DNA from: AC-32 sp963717475
GTDB lineage: Bacteria > Actinomycetota > Thermoleophilia > Gaiellales > Gaiellaceae
Direction: 5' to 3'
Length of the DNA: 64,000 nucleotides
Assembly (NCBI GenBank): GCA_963717475.1
Contig: OY970337.1
Coordinates: forward strand, 1,178,001-1,242,000
Shown: piece by piece, positions 28,534 to 37,317 of the stretch
Numbering within the stretch: the stretch's first letter is position 1
Layout of the letters: each line of letters opens with the position of its first letter
Translations under genes and position numbers: made by a program
Notes under the pieces: model-generated
What the model saw: the letters and a program-made list of their open reading frames with translations, nothing else
Told to the model about the DNA's origin: nothing
The model's database searches: none

Positions 28534-30036
28534 CTAGACGGCGGCAGGCTCGGCCGCTGGTTCGGGCTCTTCCTCGGCCGACGCCTCGGGCTCCTCTGCC
28601 TCCTCGGGCTCCTCGCCCGCGAGCTGCCGAGCCTTCTGCACCGCCTGCTCGATCGTGCCGACCATGTAGAACGCCTGCTCCGGAAGGTCGTCGTGCTTGC
28701 CCTCGATGATCTCCTGGAAGCCCTTGATCGTGTCCTCGAGGCGGACGTACTCGCCCGGCGTCCCGGTGAACTGCTCGGCGACGAAGTTCGGCTGCGAGAG
28801 GAAGCGCTGGATGCGCCGCGCCCGGTTGACGGTCAGCTTGTCCTCGTCCGAGAGCTCGTCGATCCCGAGGATCGCGATGATGTCCTGCAGGTCCTTGTAC
28901 CGCTGCAGGATCTCCTGGACGCGCGTCGTCGTCTGGTAGTGCTCGTCGGACACGATTCCCGGCTGGAGCGCGCGCGAGAACGACGCGAGCGGGTCCATCG
29001 CCGGGTAGATCCCCATCTCCACGATCGACCGCTCGAGCACGACCGACGAGTCGAGGTGCGCGAACGTGTTCGCGGGCGCGGGGTCGGTGTAGTCGTCCGC
29101 CGGGACGAAGATCGCCTGGATCGACGTGACCGAGCCGGTCTGCGTCGAGGTGATCCGCTCCTGCAGCTGGCCCATCTCGGTGGCGAGCGTCGGCTGGTAG
29201 CCGACCGCGCTCGGCATGCGGCCGAGCAGCGCCGAGACCTCGGAGCCGGCCTGGACGAAGCGGAAGATGTTGTCGATGAACAGCAGCACGTCCTGGCCCT
29301 GATCGCGGAAGTACTCGGCCATCGTCAGCCCCGAGAGGCCGACGCGCAGTCGGGCTCCGGGCGGCTCGTTCATCTGGCCGTAGCAGAGCGCGACCTTGTC
29401 GATGACCCCGCTCTCCTGCATCTCGAGCCAGAGGTCGTTGCCCTCGCGCGTGCGCTCGCCGACGCCCGAGAAGACCGATACGCCGCCGTGCTCACGGGCG
29501 ACGTTGTGGATCAGCTCCTGGATCAGGACCGTCTTGCCGACGCCGGCGCCGCCGAACAGGCCGACCTTGCCGCCGCGGATGAACGGCGCGATCAGGTCGA
29601 TCACCTTGATCCCGGTCTCGAAGATCTCGATCTCAGCTGAGAGGTCGACGAATGCCGGCGGCTCGCGGTGGATCGGCCACCGCTCGCCCGAGGCCGCGTC
29701 GCCCTTGTCCACCGGGTCGCCGACCACGTTCCAGATTCGCCCCAGAGTCTGGTCGCCGACCGGGACGGTGATCGGCGCGCCCGTGTCGACGACGTCGACC
29801 CCGCGGGGGAGGCCGTCGGTCGAGTCCATCGCCACCGCTCGGACGCGGTCGTCGCCGAGGTGCTGCTGCACCTCCGCGATCAGGTCGATCTCGGGCCGTC
29901 CGTCGGTCTCGGGAACGGTGATCCGGAGCGCGTGGTTGATCTCCGGGAGCTCGTCGGGAAAGACGGCGTCGACGACGACGCCCTTGATCTCGATGATCTT
30001 GCCGACGTTTTGCTGGCCTTTTGTCTGGTCAGGCAT
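28534..30036 (-). CDS. atpD: ATP synthase beta subunit
   Basis: Catalytic F1 subunit, 500 residues. Walker A GLFGGAGVGKTVLIQEL, SGVGERTREGNDLW with the catalytic Glu, ALCYGQMNEPPGARLRVGL, LLFIDNIFRFVQAGSEVSAL and the DELSDEDKLTVNRARRIQRF motif (DELSEED-like). The last about 25 residues are a Glu/Ala-rich tail (EPEEAEEPEASAEEEPEP), longer than usual. ATG 30036 has AGGAGAC just upstream, so it has its own ribosome site. It directly follows a candidate small ORF with an in-frame TGA. Confidence 0.96.
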   Translation of the reverse strand: MPDQTKGQQNVGKIIEIKGVVVDAVFPDELPEINHALRITVPETDGRPEIDLIAEVQQHLGDDRVRAVAMDSTDGLPRGVDVVDTGAPITVPVGDQTLGRIWNVVGDPVDKGDAASGERWPIHREPPAFVDLSAEIEIFETGIKVIDLIAPFIRGGKVGLFGGAGVGKTVLIQELIHNVAREHGGVSVFSGVGERTREGNDLWLEMQESGVIDKVALCYGQMNEPPGARLRVGLSGLTMAEYFRDQGQDVLLFIDNIFRFVQAGSEVSALLGRMPSAVGYQPTLATEMGQLQERITSTQTGSVTSIQAIFVPADDYTDPAPANTFAHLDSSVVLERSIVEMGIYPAMDPLASFSRALQPGIVSDEHYQTTTRVQEILQRYKDLQDIIAILGIDELSDEDKLTVNRARRIQRFLSQPNFVAEQFTGTPGEYVRLEDTIKGFQEIIEGKHDDLPEQAFYMVGTIEQAVQKARQLAGEEPEEAEEPEASAEEEPEPAAEPAAV

Positions 30037-30229
30037 GTGTCTCCTGGAGAGGCGTGTCTGGTGCGCTGCGCAGCCGGCGCTTCAGCCTGCCGCCAAGCGA
30101 CGGCAGTCTAGCGAAGCGGGCACCAGTCCTCTCCGGAGAACGGAGCGCACGCCGGTCGGCCTCGATCGCGGCCACACGGGCCTCGTGGTCGAGGCTTCAG
30201 ACGTACGAGCTGATCAGCGAGGCATACAT
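30029..30229 (-). pseudogene. Candidate small gene upstream of atpD, interrupted by in-frame TGA
   Basis: ATG 30229 lies seven bases after TACTGT, the promoter arrangement seen at other genes here. It reads MYASLISSYV, then TGA (30199-30197), then SLDHEARVAAIEADRRALRS, a basic tail and a stop overlapping the atpD ATG. Third codon positions after the TGA are mostly G or C. Either the TGA is a base error, the gene is dead, or only a 10-residue leader peptide is made. Not recognised. No other gene is seen in 30037-30271. Confidence 0.3.
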
Positions 30230-30271
30230 CGCGAGAACAGTACCCGCGCGAGCCTCGTCGTTACAGGAGCG

Positions 30272-30727
30272 CTACGGGAGGACCGGCCCCGGGCGTCCCG
30301 GCAGGGACAGGAGCATGCGCGTCCGCGGCGCCGCCTTGAGCCGCTCGCTGCGGCGGCCGTTGAGCGCGAAGTCGCTCGGAAAGACTACGGCCGGGGCGAC
30401 CTCGGTCGGGCGGATGCCCGGCGCGCGGTTGAACTGCGTCGAGGCGACGAGGCTCCCGAGGCCGACCGCGGCGATCGCCATCGCGGCAGCCGCCGGCGCG
30501 AGACGCAGCCGGACCTGATGGCGGACGCGACCGAGCACGACACCGTCGAACTGCTGGAGTGGTGCGGCCCGAAGCGCGCTCGTCATACCGCCCACGTCCC
30601 GGCTGAACTCGCGACACGAGCTGCAGCGCCCGAGGTGATCCTCGAGCAGCACACGCTCGAACGTCGACAGCTCGCCGTCGACGTCGGCGGAAGCCCACTG
30701 GCGGGCACGCTCGCAATGTCCGTGCAT
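30272..30727 (-). CDS. Anti-sigma factor-like zinc-finger membrane protein
   Basis: 151 residues. The N-terminus has a zinc-binding anti-sigma (ZAS) pattern: HCERARQWASADVDGELSTF, then LLEDHLGRCSSCREFSRDV with H-x3-C-x2-C. A single TM (MAIAAVGLGSLVAS) follows and an extracytoplasmic tail of about 50 residues. Such proteins hold an ECF sigma factor at the membrane. No ECF sigma gene is next to it, which is unusual, so the partner lies elsewhere. ATG 30727 is seven bases after TATCGT, giving it its own promoter inside the dpp-atpD interval. Confidence 0.75.
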   Translation of the reverse strand: MHGHCERARQWASADVDGELSTFERVLLEDHLGRCSSCREFSRDVGGMTSALRAAPLQQFDGVVLGRVRHQVRLRLAPAAAAMAIAAVGLGSLVASTQFNRAPGIRPTEVAPAVVFPSDFALNGRRSERLKAAPRTRMLLSLPGRPGPVLP

Positions 30728-30784
30728 GTACCCCACGATAGCTCTGACGCCCCCGGTGTCCAGAAGTTAGGAGTAGGAAAGCGC

Positions 30785-31156
30785 TCAGAAAAGCACGTGA
30801 TTCGGGTCGATCAGGAGCCCGATCAACACGAGGATCAGGCCGAGGGTGACGAAAATCGCAGAATTGTTGATGGTCTCGTGCTGCTCGCCCTCCGTCGCCC
30901 AGCGCAGCCTGCGGCCGCTGAACGTAAACGGAAGCAATGCCGGCCCCGGTGACTCGGACTTGACCCGCGCGGGGCCGCGGTTGCCGGCGAAGAAGCCGAC
31001 GACCATCAGGAAGCAGCCGGCCAGGTAGAACCCGATCGTCAGGGACCGCATCGGCGACGAGCCGAGCAGGAGACCCACCGGCAGGGAGACGATCGCCGTG
31101 GCCGCGGAGCCCAGGACGACGAGCGCGGCGAGACGACGGAGCGCCGCGAGGAGCAC
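30785..31156 (-). CDS. Small integral membrane protein (123 aa)
   Basis: Not recognised. Hydrophobic segments: AALVVLGSAATAIVSLPVGLL, about residues 8-30, written here as VVLGSAATAIVSLPVGLL; SLTIGFYLAGCFLMVVGFFAG; and IFVTLGLILVLIGLLIDP at the C-terminus. A soluble loop of about 35 residues separates TM2 and TM3. Starts 6 nt after the dppF stop, so it is probably the last gene of the peptide transporter operon. A role in transport is only suggested by position. Confidence 0.7.
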   Translation of the reverse strand: MLLAALRRLAALVVLGSAATAIVSLPVGLLLGSSPMRSLTIGFYLAGCFLMVVGFFAGNRGPARVKSESPGPALLPFTFSGRRLRWATEGEQHETINNSAIFVTLGLILVLIGLLIDPNHVLF

Positions 31157-31162
31157 GGCCGA

Positions 31163-32272
31163 CTAGGTCTGGAGCGCTTGCTCGGGCGAGCGCGCCGAGC
31201 CACGGCGCCGCATCTCTTCGGGCGTCATGGGCCAGCGCTCGAGCGGATAGTGGCAGGCCGCCACCTGCTCGTTGCCGAACGGGAAGAGCTGCGGCTCCTC
31301 CACGTCGCAGTGCCCCTCGACGAAGCGCGGGCAGCGCGGGTGGAACCGGCACGCGCTCGGCGGGTTGACCGGGCTCGGGACGTCTCCTTCGAGCACGATC
31401 GGCTTCCGGTTTCGTCCCATCTCCGGGTTCGGGATCGGAACCGCCGAGAGGAGCGCTCCCGTGTAGGGGTGCTTCGGCTCCTTGTAGAGCACGTCGCGAG
31501 AGGCCACCTCGACGACCTTGCCGAGGTACATCACGAGCACGCGGTCGGAGATGTGGCGAACGACGTTCAGGTCGTGCGCGATGAAGATGTACGTGAGCCC
31601 GAAGTCGTCCTGCAGGTCCTTGAGCAGGTTCAGGATCTGAGCCTGGACGGAGACGTCGAGCGCCGAGACCGGCTCGTCGCACACGATCAGCTTCGGGTTC
31701 ACCGCCAGCGCGCGGGCGACGCCGATGCGCTGACGCTGTCCGCCCGAGAACTCGTGCGGGAAGCGGTTGTAGTGCTCCGGGTTCAGGCCGACGACCTCGA
31801 GCAACTCCTGGACGCGCCGCTTGATCTCCGCGGCGGTGCCGAGGCCGTGCACCTCGAGGGGCTCGCCGATGATGAAGCCGACGCGCTTACGGGGGTTCAG
31901 CGACGCGTACGGATCCTGGAAGATCATCGTCATCTCGCGCCGCATCGGGCGCATCGCGAGGCGCGAGAGCCTCGTGATGTCGCGGCCGTCGAACTGAATC
32001 TCGCCGTCGGTGACGTCGAGCAGGCGGACGAGACAGCGCGCGAGCGTCGACTTGCCGCAGCCGGACTCGCCGACGATGCCGAGCGTCTCGCCGCGCTTGA
32101 CGCTGAAGCTCACGCCGTCCACCGCCTGCACTGCCGCGATCTGCTTCTGGAAGATGATCCCCCGCGTGATCGGGAAGTACTTCTTGACGTCGTTCACGAC
32201 CAGCAGGTCGTCGGGACTCATCTCCGGGCGCTCGTTCGTCGTCGTCGCGGCCGCCTGCTCGTTCGTCGACAC
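31163..32272 (-). CDS. Peptide ABC transporter ATP-binding protein DppF/OppF
   Basis: ATPase of the Dpp/Opp importer at the inner face of the membrane. 369 residues: Walker A VGESGCGKSTLARCLVRL, signature FSGGQRQRIGVARALAV, Walker B LIVCDEPVSALD, and the oligopeptide-family C-terminal extension with four cysteines (PPSACRFHPRCPRFVEGHC, then CHYPLERWP). The start at 32272 lies directly after the DppD stop. Partner of the frameshifted DppD. Confidence 0.93.
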   Translation of the reverse strand: MSTNEQAAATTTNERPEMSPDDLLVVNDVKKYFPITRGIIFQKQIAAVQAVDGVSFSVKRGETLGIVGESGCGKSTLARCLVRLLDVTDGEIQFDGRDITRLSRLAMRPMRREMTMIFQDPYASLNPRKRVGFIIGEPLEVHGLGTAAEIKRRVQELLEVVGLNPEHYNRFPHEFSGGQRQRIGVARALAVNPKLIVCDEPVSALDVSVQAQILNLLKDLQDDFGLTYIFIAHDLNVVRHISDRVLVMYLGKVVEVASRDVLYKEPKHPYTGALLSAVPIPNPEMGRNRKPIVLEGDVPSPVNPPSACRFHPRCPRFVEGHCDVEEPQLFPFGNEQVAACHYPLERWPMTPEEMRRRGSARSPEQALQT

Positions 32273-33297
32273 CTAACCGGTCTCCGCCATCGTCATCTCC
32301 AGAATCTTTGCCGCCTCGCGATCCTTTGTCTCCTGGTCGAGGTGGCACCTCTGGAGGTGCCCCGGGCCGCTGGGGCTCGGCGCGAGCTCGGGCACGGTCG
32401 TCTTGCAAATCTCCATCACGTGCGGGCAGCGCGGGTGGAAACGGCAGCCCGCCGGCGGCCGCAGCAGCGACGGCGGCTGGCCGGGAATCTGGGTCAGCCG
32501 CTCCATGTCCACCTCGAGCCTCGGCAGCGAGCCCATCAGCCCCCAAGTGTAGGGGTGCTGCGGCCGGTTGAAGAGCTCTTCGACAGGCGCCTCCTCGACG
32601 ACGTTCGCCGCGTACATGACGAGCACGTCGTCGGCCGTTTCCGCGACCACGCCGAGGTCGTGCGTGATGATCAGGATCGCGCTGCCGAACTCCTCCTGGA
32701 GCCGCTTCATCAGCGTGAGGATCTGCGCCTGCGTCGTCACGTCGAGCGCCGTCGTCGGCTCGTCCGCGATCAGCAGGTCAGGGTCGTTGATCAGCGCCAT
32801 CGCGATCATCACGCGCTGACGCATACCGCCCGGAGAACTGGTGCGGGTAGTCGTCGAGCCGCGTCTCGGCCTTCGGAATGCCGACCGCCTTCAGCAGCTC
32901 CAGCGAGCGCGACCGAGCCTGCCGGGTCGTGAGGTCGCGGTGGAGCTGGACCGCCTCGATGAGCTGCTTCCCGATCGAGTGCACCGGGTTCAACGACGTC
33001 ATCGGATCCTGGAAGATCATCGAGATCTCGTTTCCCCGGATCTCGCGCAGAGCCCTCGACCTCGTCGTCAGGAGGTTCTTGCCTTTCCAGAGGGCCTCGC
33101 CGGTCGTGATCGTGTTGCGCTTCGGGTTCAGCCCCATGATCGTCAGGCACGTGACGCTCTTGCCGCAGCCCGACTCGCCCACGATGCCGAGGGTCTGCCC
33201 CTTCTCGACCGAGAACGAGACGCCTTCTACCGCGCGGACGATCCCGTCGTCGGTCCGGAAGGAGGTGCTGGAGGTCCTTGACTTCGAGAAGTGCCAA
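32273..33297 (-). CDS. Peptide ABC transporter ATP-binding protein DppD/OppD (two frameshifts)
   Basis: Second ATPase of the importer. Starts MALLEVKDLQ; after a frame change near 33265 comes SFRTDDGIVRAVEGVSFSVE, Walker A GIVGESGCGKSVTCLTIMGL and IRGNEISMIFQDPMTSLNPV; after a second near 32830, within the signature (FSGG|MRQRVMIAMAL), comes Walker B LLIADEPTTALD and the C-terminal PPAGCRFHPRCPHVMEIC. The span is 1025 nt, two bases too many, consistent with two extra bases (one in a GGG run). The transporter is otherwise intact, so errors are more likely than decay. Confidence 0.88.
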
Positions 33298-33301
33298 CGG
33301 C

Positions 33302-34285
33302 CTAGGTCAGCCGGATCCGTGGGTCGATCCAGGCATAGAGAAGGTCGACTATGAGGTTGAAGATGATGATCGAGAGGGTCGCGAAGATGACCACGCCCTG
33401 GACGACCGTCAGATCGTAGCTCTGAATGGCGAGGATGGCGGTACGGCCGAGCCCGGGTAACGTGAAGATCTGCTCGGTGAAGATCGCGCCGCCCAGCGCC
33501 AGCCCGATGTCCATCCCGAGCATCGTCACCACGGGCAGGAGCGCGTTGCGGAGCACGTGGGAGCGCATGACGCGTGCTTCGGGCGCGCCTTTCGCGCGGG
33601 CGGTGCGAACGAAGTCCTCGTTGAGCGTCTCCATCACGTTCGCACGGATCATGCGCGCGTAGAGCGCGGCGAACAAGATCGCGAACGTCATCCACGGAAG
33701 GATCAGGTGGTAGGCCCACTGCACCACGCCTCCGGGCTGGCCGGGCGCCGGGTTCAGGATCGGCGCGTAGCCGGCGATCGGCGTGTGGATCGGGAAGTTT
33801 CGGAGCTTGTAGCCGAAGAAGTAGGAGAAGATCAGGCCGATCCAGACCGGGTGCGCGGACACGCCGATCAAGACGAAGACCATGCCCGCCCTGTCTAAGA
33901 GCGAGCGCGGCCGGAGCGCGGACAGGATGCCGACGAACAGGCCGATCATCAGCCAGAGGACGGCACCGCCGAAGACGAGCGAGGCGGTCACGCGCGCTGC
34001 GCGGCCGATGATGTGGTTGACCGGCTGCTTGGTGATGAACGAGGTCCCGAGGTCGCGCTCGATCACGATCCGCTTCAGGAAGAGGCCGTACTGGTAGTAG
34101 ACGGGGTGGTCGAGCCCGAGCTTCTTCGTCGCCTGCAGCATGCAGTCCTGCCTCGCCTGCGCACCTCCGCACACGAGCCTCTGGGGCGCGACCGGCGCCA
34201 TGAAGAAGATCACGAAGGTGACGAACGTGACAACGAGGAATAGAAGACACGCCCACAGCAATCGTCTGACGAGATATCTGAACAC
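33302..34285 (-). CDS. Peptide ABC transporter permease DppB/OppB
   Basis: Inner-membrane channel half of the importer, 327 residues and six TMs. N-terminal YLVRRLLWACLLFLVVTFV, characteristic of the DppB group, an EAA-type loop TLNEDFVRTARAKGAPEARVMRSH cut as FVRTARAKGAPEARVM, and the ending LLYAWIDPRIRLT. The 5' end is 131 nt after the oppA stop, across an intrinsic terminator-like stem, so read-through or internal promotion must feed it. Confidence 0.93.
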   Translation of the reverse strand: MFRYLVRRLLWACLLFLVVTFVTFVIFFMAPVAPQRLVCGGAQARQDCMLQATKKLGLDHPVYYQYGLFLKRIVIERDLGTSFITKQPVNHIIGRAARVTASLVFGGAVLWLMIGLFVGILSALRPRSLLDRAGMVFVLIGVSAHPVWIGLIFSYFFGYKLRNFPIHTPIAGYAPILNPAPGQPGGVVQWAYHLILPWMTFAILFAALYARMIRANVMETLNEDFVRTARAKGAPEARVMRSHVLRNALLPVVTMLGMDIGLALGGAIFTEQIFTLPGLGRTAILAIQSYDLTVVQGVVIFATLSIIIFNLIVDLLYAWIDPRIRLT

Positions 34286-34354
34286 TGTCCGTCCTCTACT
34301 CTCCGCCCGCCGCTAGACGCCGAACCTTACCTCAGAACTGCAGAACCTAAAACA

Positions 34355-34384
34355 ACGAGGCGCCGGCCGGAGCCGGCGCCTCGT
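34355..34384 (-). terminator. Intrinsic terminator after the substrate-binding protein gene
   Basis: 13-bp GC-rich stem (34355-34367 with 34372-34384, 4-nt loop). On the minus strand it is followed by GTTGTTTTAGG. It lies about 33 nt past the oppA stop, where attenuation would let the binding protein be made in excess over the permeases, as is common for ABC importers. Confidence 0.8.
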
Positions 34385-34416
34385 CTTGGTGCTTCCTTGT
34401 TCCCTTACTCGTCCCC

Positions 34417-36048
34417 TTACTTGAAGGCGAGGACGTTGAGCGACGGGTACTGGTAGACGCTCTGGTAGACCATCGTCGAAGGCGCAACCTTGCTCGAGTA
34501 GAAGAACTGGTTCGTCGAGTCTCCCATCGAGGCCCATGGGGCAGCGTTCTTCGAGATGTTGATGTCGAGCTTGCCGTACGTTGCGTACCGCTTCGCCCCG
34601 GTGAGGCGGGCGGCCTTCTGCATCAGCGTGTTGTACTTCTTGGAGTTGAAGTACGCGATGTTGACGTTCTCCTCGGCCTGGATCTTGGTGCCGTCGAGAA
34701 GCACGTTGATGAAGTCGTACGGATCGGGGTAGTCCTGACACCAGCCGACCTGGCCGACGATGTCGTGGGACGAGCCCCTGGTGCCCGCAGCCTGGTAGAT
34801 GTCGAAGCCTGCGAAGCCCTTGCCCTGAACGTTGTAGCCCAGGTCGGAGAGGTCACGGCGGGCAACCTGGTACTGCTTGGGCCCGACCGAACCGGCCGAC
34901 TGGTAGAAGTAGTTCAGGTCCTTGCCGCCACCGGCACCAAGCGACTTAGCCTTGGCGAGGTTGCGGTGCAGCGGGTACGGCTGGCTGTGCGACGAGCCAC
35001 GCATGTTCGGCGGAAGCATGTGACTCCAGGCGGCGCCTCCGTAGAGACCGCGCTGGTTGATGTAGTCCTTCCGGTCGACAGCGTAGGCAACCGCCTGGCG
35101 CTTCTTCAGGCTGCCGCCGAGGAGCGGGCGGGCCATGTTCATTCCCTGATAGAAGGTGCAGACGGCCGGCTGGACCCAGAACCGGCCCGAACCGACTGCG
35201 TGCTTCCGGCTGACGCCGTACTGCTTGGCGACGTTTGGAATCTCCGCAGGCGGGACGCAGCCGATGTCCAGCTGGTCAGCCTTGGTCTGGTTGTAGCAGG
35301 TCGTGGTGTTGAGGCTCATGTTGAGCTGAGCACCAGCGATGTTGTGCTTGCGGGGCCCGTGGTAGAACGTGTTGCGAACGATGTTCGCCTGGTTGCTCGG
35401 GTCGTTGAACGACCACGCGTACGGGCCTGCAGTCGGGAGGTCACTCTTGCTCTTGACGTTGATGACCTCTTTGGTCAGCGGGAGCTTCGACGAGGCCGCC
35501 TGGAAGAACGGCATTGCCAGGACCGTGATCAGGTTCGGGTCCGCCCGCTTGAGCGTGATCTTGAGCGTCAGGCCGCTGGCCTTGACACCCCCGATGTTGA
35601 CGGCGCTCTTGTCCGTGATGAAGGGACCGGCCGGCGAGTTCAGCGTCTTGTTGGTGGCGCGCTTGATGGCGTACGCGAAACTCTTCGCCGTCACCTTGGC
35701 ACCGTCACTGAACCGATAGCCGCTCTTGAGGTGGAACGTGTACGTACGTCCGTTCTTGGACACGGTGAAGCCCTTGGCAACCTCAGGGACGAGCTTGCCG
35801 CCGGCGGCACCCGCCTTGTCCGGATACGTGTACAGGTTCGCCCTGGTCGAGAACTCGAACCACCACGACGTCGTCCCGTAGGCGATCGCCGGGTCAACCG
35901 AGTCCAGGTTGCCGGTCGTGCCGATCTTCAGGGTGCCGCCCTTGTGAATCGAAGGCGACGCGCCCGAAGCACTGGCAAAACTGGCCGCGACCAGAAGGCT
36001 TGCTCCGGCCGCGAGCATCGCGACCGAGAACCAAAGCCGTCTGCGCAT
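34417..36048 (-). CDS. Peptide ABC transporter substrate-binding protein (SBP family 5)
   Basis: Extracytoplasmic peptide-binding protein, 543 residues. Signal peptide WFSVAMLAAGASLLVAASFAS; no clear lipobox Cys. SBP_bac_5 features: HKGGTLKIGTTGNLDSVDPA, YTFHLKSGYRFSDGAKVTAK, FAYAIKRATNKTLNSPAG, VGWCQDYPDPYDFINVLLDG. ATG 36048 has AAAGGAGTGAC upstream, a strong ribosome site. The 5' region to 36201 carries a 14-mer, ATTGGTTAGTCGCG (36140-36153), shared with the 62463 region. First binding protein of the dpp cluster. Confidence 0.94.
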   Translation of the reverse strand: MRRRLWFSVAMLAAGASLLVAASFASASGASPSIHKGGTLKIGTTGNLDSVDPAIAYGTTSWWFEFSTRANLYTYPDKAGAAGGKLVPEVAKGFTVSKNGRTYTFHLKSGYRFSDGAKVTAKSFAYAIKRATNKTLNSPAGPFITDKSAVNIGGVKASGLTLKITLKRADPNLITVLAMPFFQAASSKLPLTKEVINVKSKSDLPTAGPYAWSFNDPSNQANIVRNTFYHGPRKHNIAGAQLNMSLNTTTCYNQTKADQLDIGCVPPAEIPNVAKQYGVSRKHAVGSGRFWVQPAVCTFYQGMNMARPLLGGSLKKRQAVAYAVDRKDYINQRGLYGGAAWSHMLPPNMRGSSHSQPYPLHRNLAKAKSLGAGGGKDLNYFYQSAGSVGPKQYQVARRDLSDLGYNVQGKGFAGFDIYQAAGTRGSSHDIVGQVGWCQDYPDPYDFINVLLDGTKIQAEENVNIAYFNSKKYNTLMQKAARLTGAKRYATYGKLDINISKNAAPWASMGDSTNQFFYSSKVAPSTMVYQSVYQYPSLNVLAFK

Positions 36049-36139
36049 GTCACTCCTTTCGTGAACTTTCGAACCGGCGAACGCCGCCGGCCCAGACGGG
36101 TTCCTGCCCGCCTGACCACATGAGACGAGCAGGTTAAGA

Positions 36140-36153
36140 ATTGGTTAGTCGCG
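36140..36153. promoter_or_regulatory. Shared 14-mer upstream of the peptide-binding protein gene
   Basis: ATTGGTTAGTCGCG is identical to 62463-62476, upstream of a membrane-anchored protein gene. At the second locus it extends to a full palindrome TTAGTCGCGACTAA. It lies 92 nt upstream of the ATG; on the minus strand a candidate -10 TAACCT follows. Possible operator; the factor is unknown. Confidence 0.35.
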
Positions 36154-36201
36154 TGTTTTGCCCGGATGTAGCCGGGTATTCGCCCTCGTTTGGGCGAGTC
36201 G

Positions 36202-37266
36202 CTAGGCCTTGACGGCGCGCGGATCGAACGCGTCGCGGAGGCCGTCGCCGAGCAGGTTGAACGCGAGCGTCGTCGCGAGCACGGCGAGGCCGGGCCAGAG
36301 CATCAGCCAGGGCTGGGCGAGGTAGTAGTTCGGCCCTTCTGCGAGCAGGTTGCCCCAGCTCGACTGCGGCGGGTGGATCCCCAGCCCGAGGAACGAAAGG
36401 CCCGCCTCGGCCAGGATGTAGCTCGCGACGATCAGGCTCGAGAAGACGATGATCGGTGCGACGAGGTGCGGGAGCACATGCGAGCGGATGATCCGCCCGT
36501 CGCTCGCCCCGATCATCCGGGCGGCCTCGATGTACTCCTTCTCTCGGATCGAGAGCACCTGGGCCCGCATGATCCTCGCCGGATAGAACCAGCCGAACAG
36601 GCAGAAGATGAAGGTGAGCGTCACGACCCCTTCGCCGAATACGCCGAACGTGATCTTGTCCAGGCGCGGACCGACCGTCGCGGCCAGCGCGATCACGAAC
36701 AAGAGCACGGGGAACGCCATGGTGATCTCGGTGACCCGGGATATGACCGTGTCTATCCAGCCTCTGAAGTAGCCCGCAATCGATCCCATCAACACCCCGA
36801 TGACCATCACCCCGAAGGTGGACAGGAGCGCAACCTCGAGCGAGACCTGGGCGCCGTAGAGCAGGCGCAGGAACTCGTCCTGGCCCAGCGTGCTCGCCGC
36901 GCCGAGGATGAGGATGCTGTGCTGCCGGTGCCCGTTCTCGTCGGTGTAGCTGAAATGCGTCCACGGGCCCGCGGGCTGGAGGTCGGCGGAAACGGCCGGA
37001 GGCTCGATGAAGAGGTCGTTCGGGCCATGGCCGAGCCACTTGCTCGCGAGCGGTGCGCCGCCGAAGGCGGCCGCGATCAGGAGGATGATGAAGATCCCGC
37101 TCGCGACGGCCACCTTGTCGCGCTTGAAACGGCTCCAGACGAGCTCCCAGTAGCCGCGCGCGCGAACCGCCTCGATGTCACCGAGCTCACCACTGGTTTC
37201 CGCCGCGACGGCAGCCCCGAGGCCGGCGGCGCCGGAGACGACGATCTCTTTTTCCGGAGGCGACAT
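36202..37266 (-). CDS. Peptide ABC transporter permease DppC/OppC
   Basis: Second channel half, 354 residues with six TMs. N-terminal cytoplasmic extension, then SRFKRDKVAVASGIFIILLI; long extracellular loop (about 85-140) containing GPWTHFSYTDENGHRQHS; EAA loop IREKEYIEAARMIGASDGRI; C-terminus LGDGLRDAFDPRAVKA. It precedes oppA and begins 51 nt downstream of atpG, with TATAGT 12 nt before the ATG as a possible promoter. DppC is thus first in the cluster instead of after DppB. Confidence 0.93.
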   Translation of the reverse strand: MSPPEKEIVVSGAAGLGAAVAAETSGELGDIEAVRARGYWELVWSRFKRDKVAVASGIFIILLIAAAFGGAPLASKWLGHGPNDLFIEPPAVSADLQPAGPWTHFSYTDENGHRQHSILILGAASTLGQDEFLRLLYGAQVSLEVALLSTFGVMVIGVLMGSIAGYFRGWIDTVISRVTEITMAFPVLLFVIALAATVGPRLDKITFGVFGEGVVTLTFIFCLFGWFYPARIMRAQVLSIREKEYIEAARMIGASDGRIIRSHVLPHLVAPIIVFSSLIVASYILAEAGLSFLGLGIHPPQSSWGNLLAEGPNYYLAQPWLMLWPGLAVLATTLAFNLLGDGLRDAFDPRAVKA

Positions 37267-37317
37267 GGGGTCCGCGGAACTATAGACGACTCGCTACTGC
37301 GGAAAGTTTGCGGATCT

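Noticed and set aside
30197..30199. Selenocysteine or programmed read-through at the TGA of the small ORF
   Set aside because: No SECIS-like hairpin or selenoprotein family match is visible; base error or gene loss is simpler.
34427..37266. Horizontal transfer of the dpp cluster on composition grounds
   Set aside because: By eye the oppA gene is slightly less GC-biased than neighbours, but I cannot compute this and secreted proteins often differ, so no claim is made.
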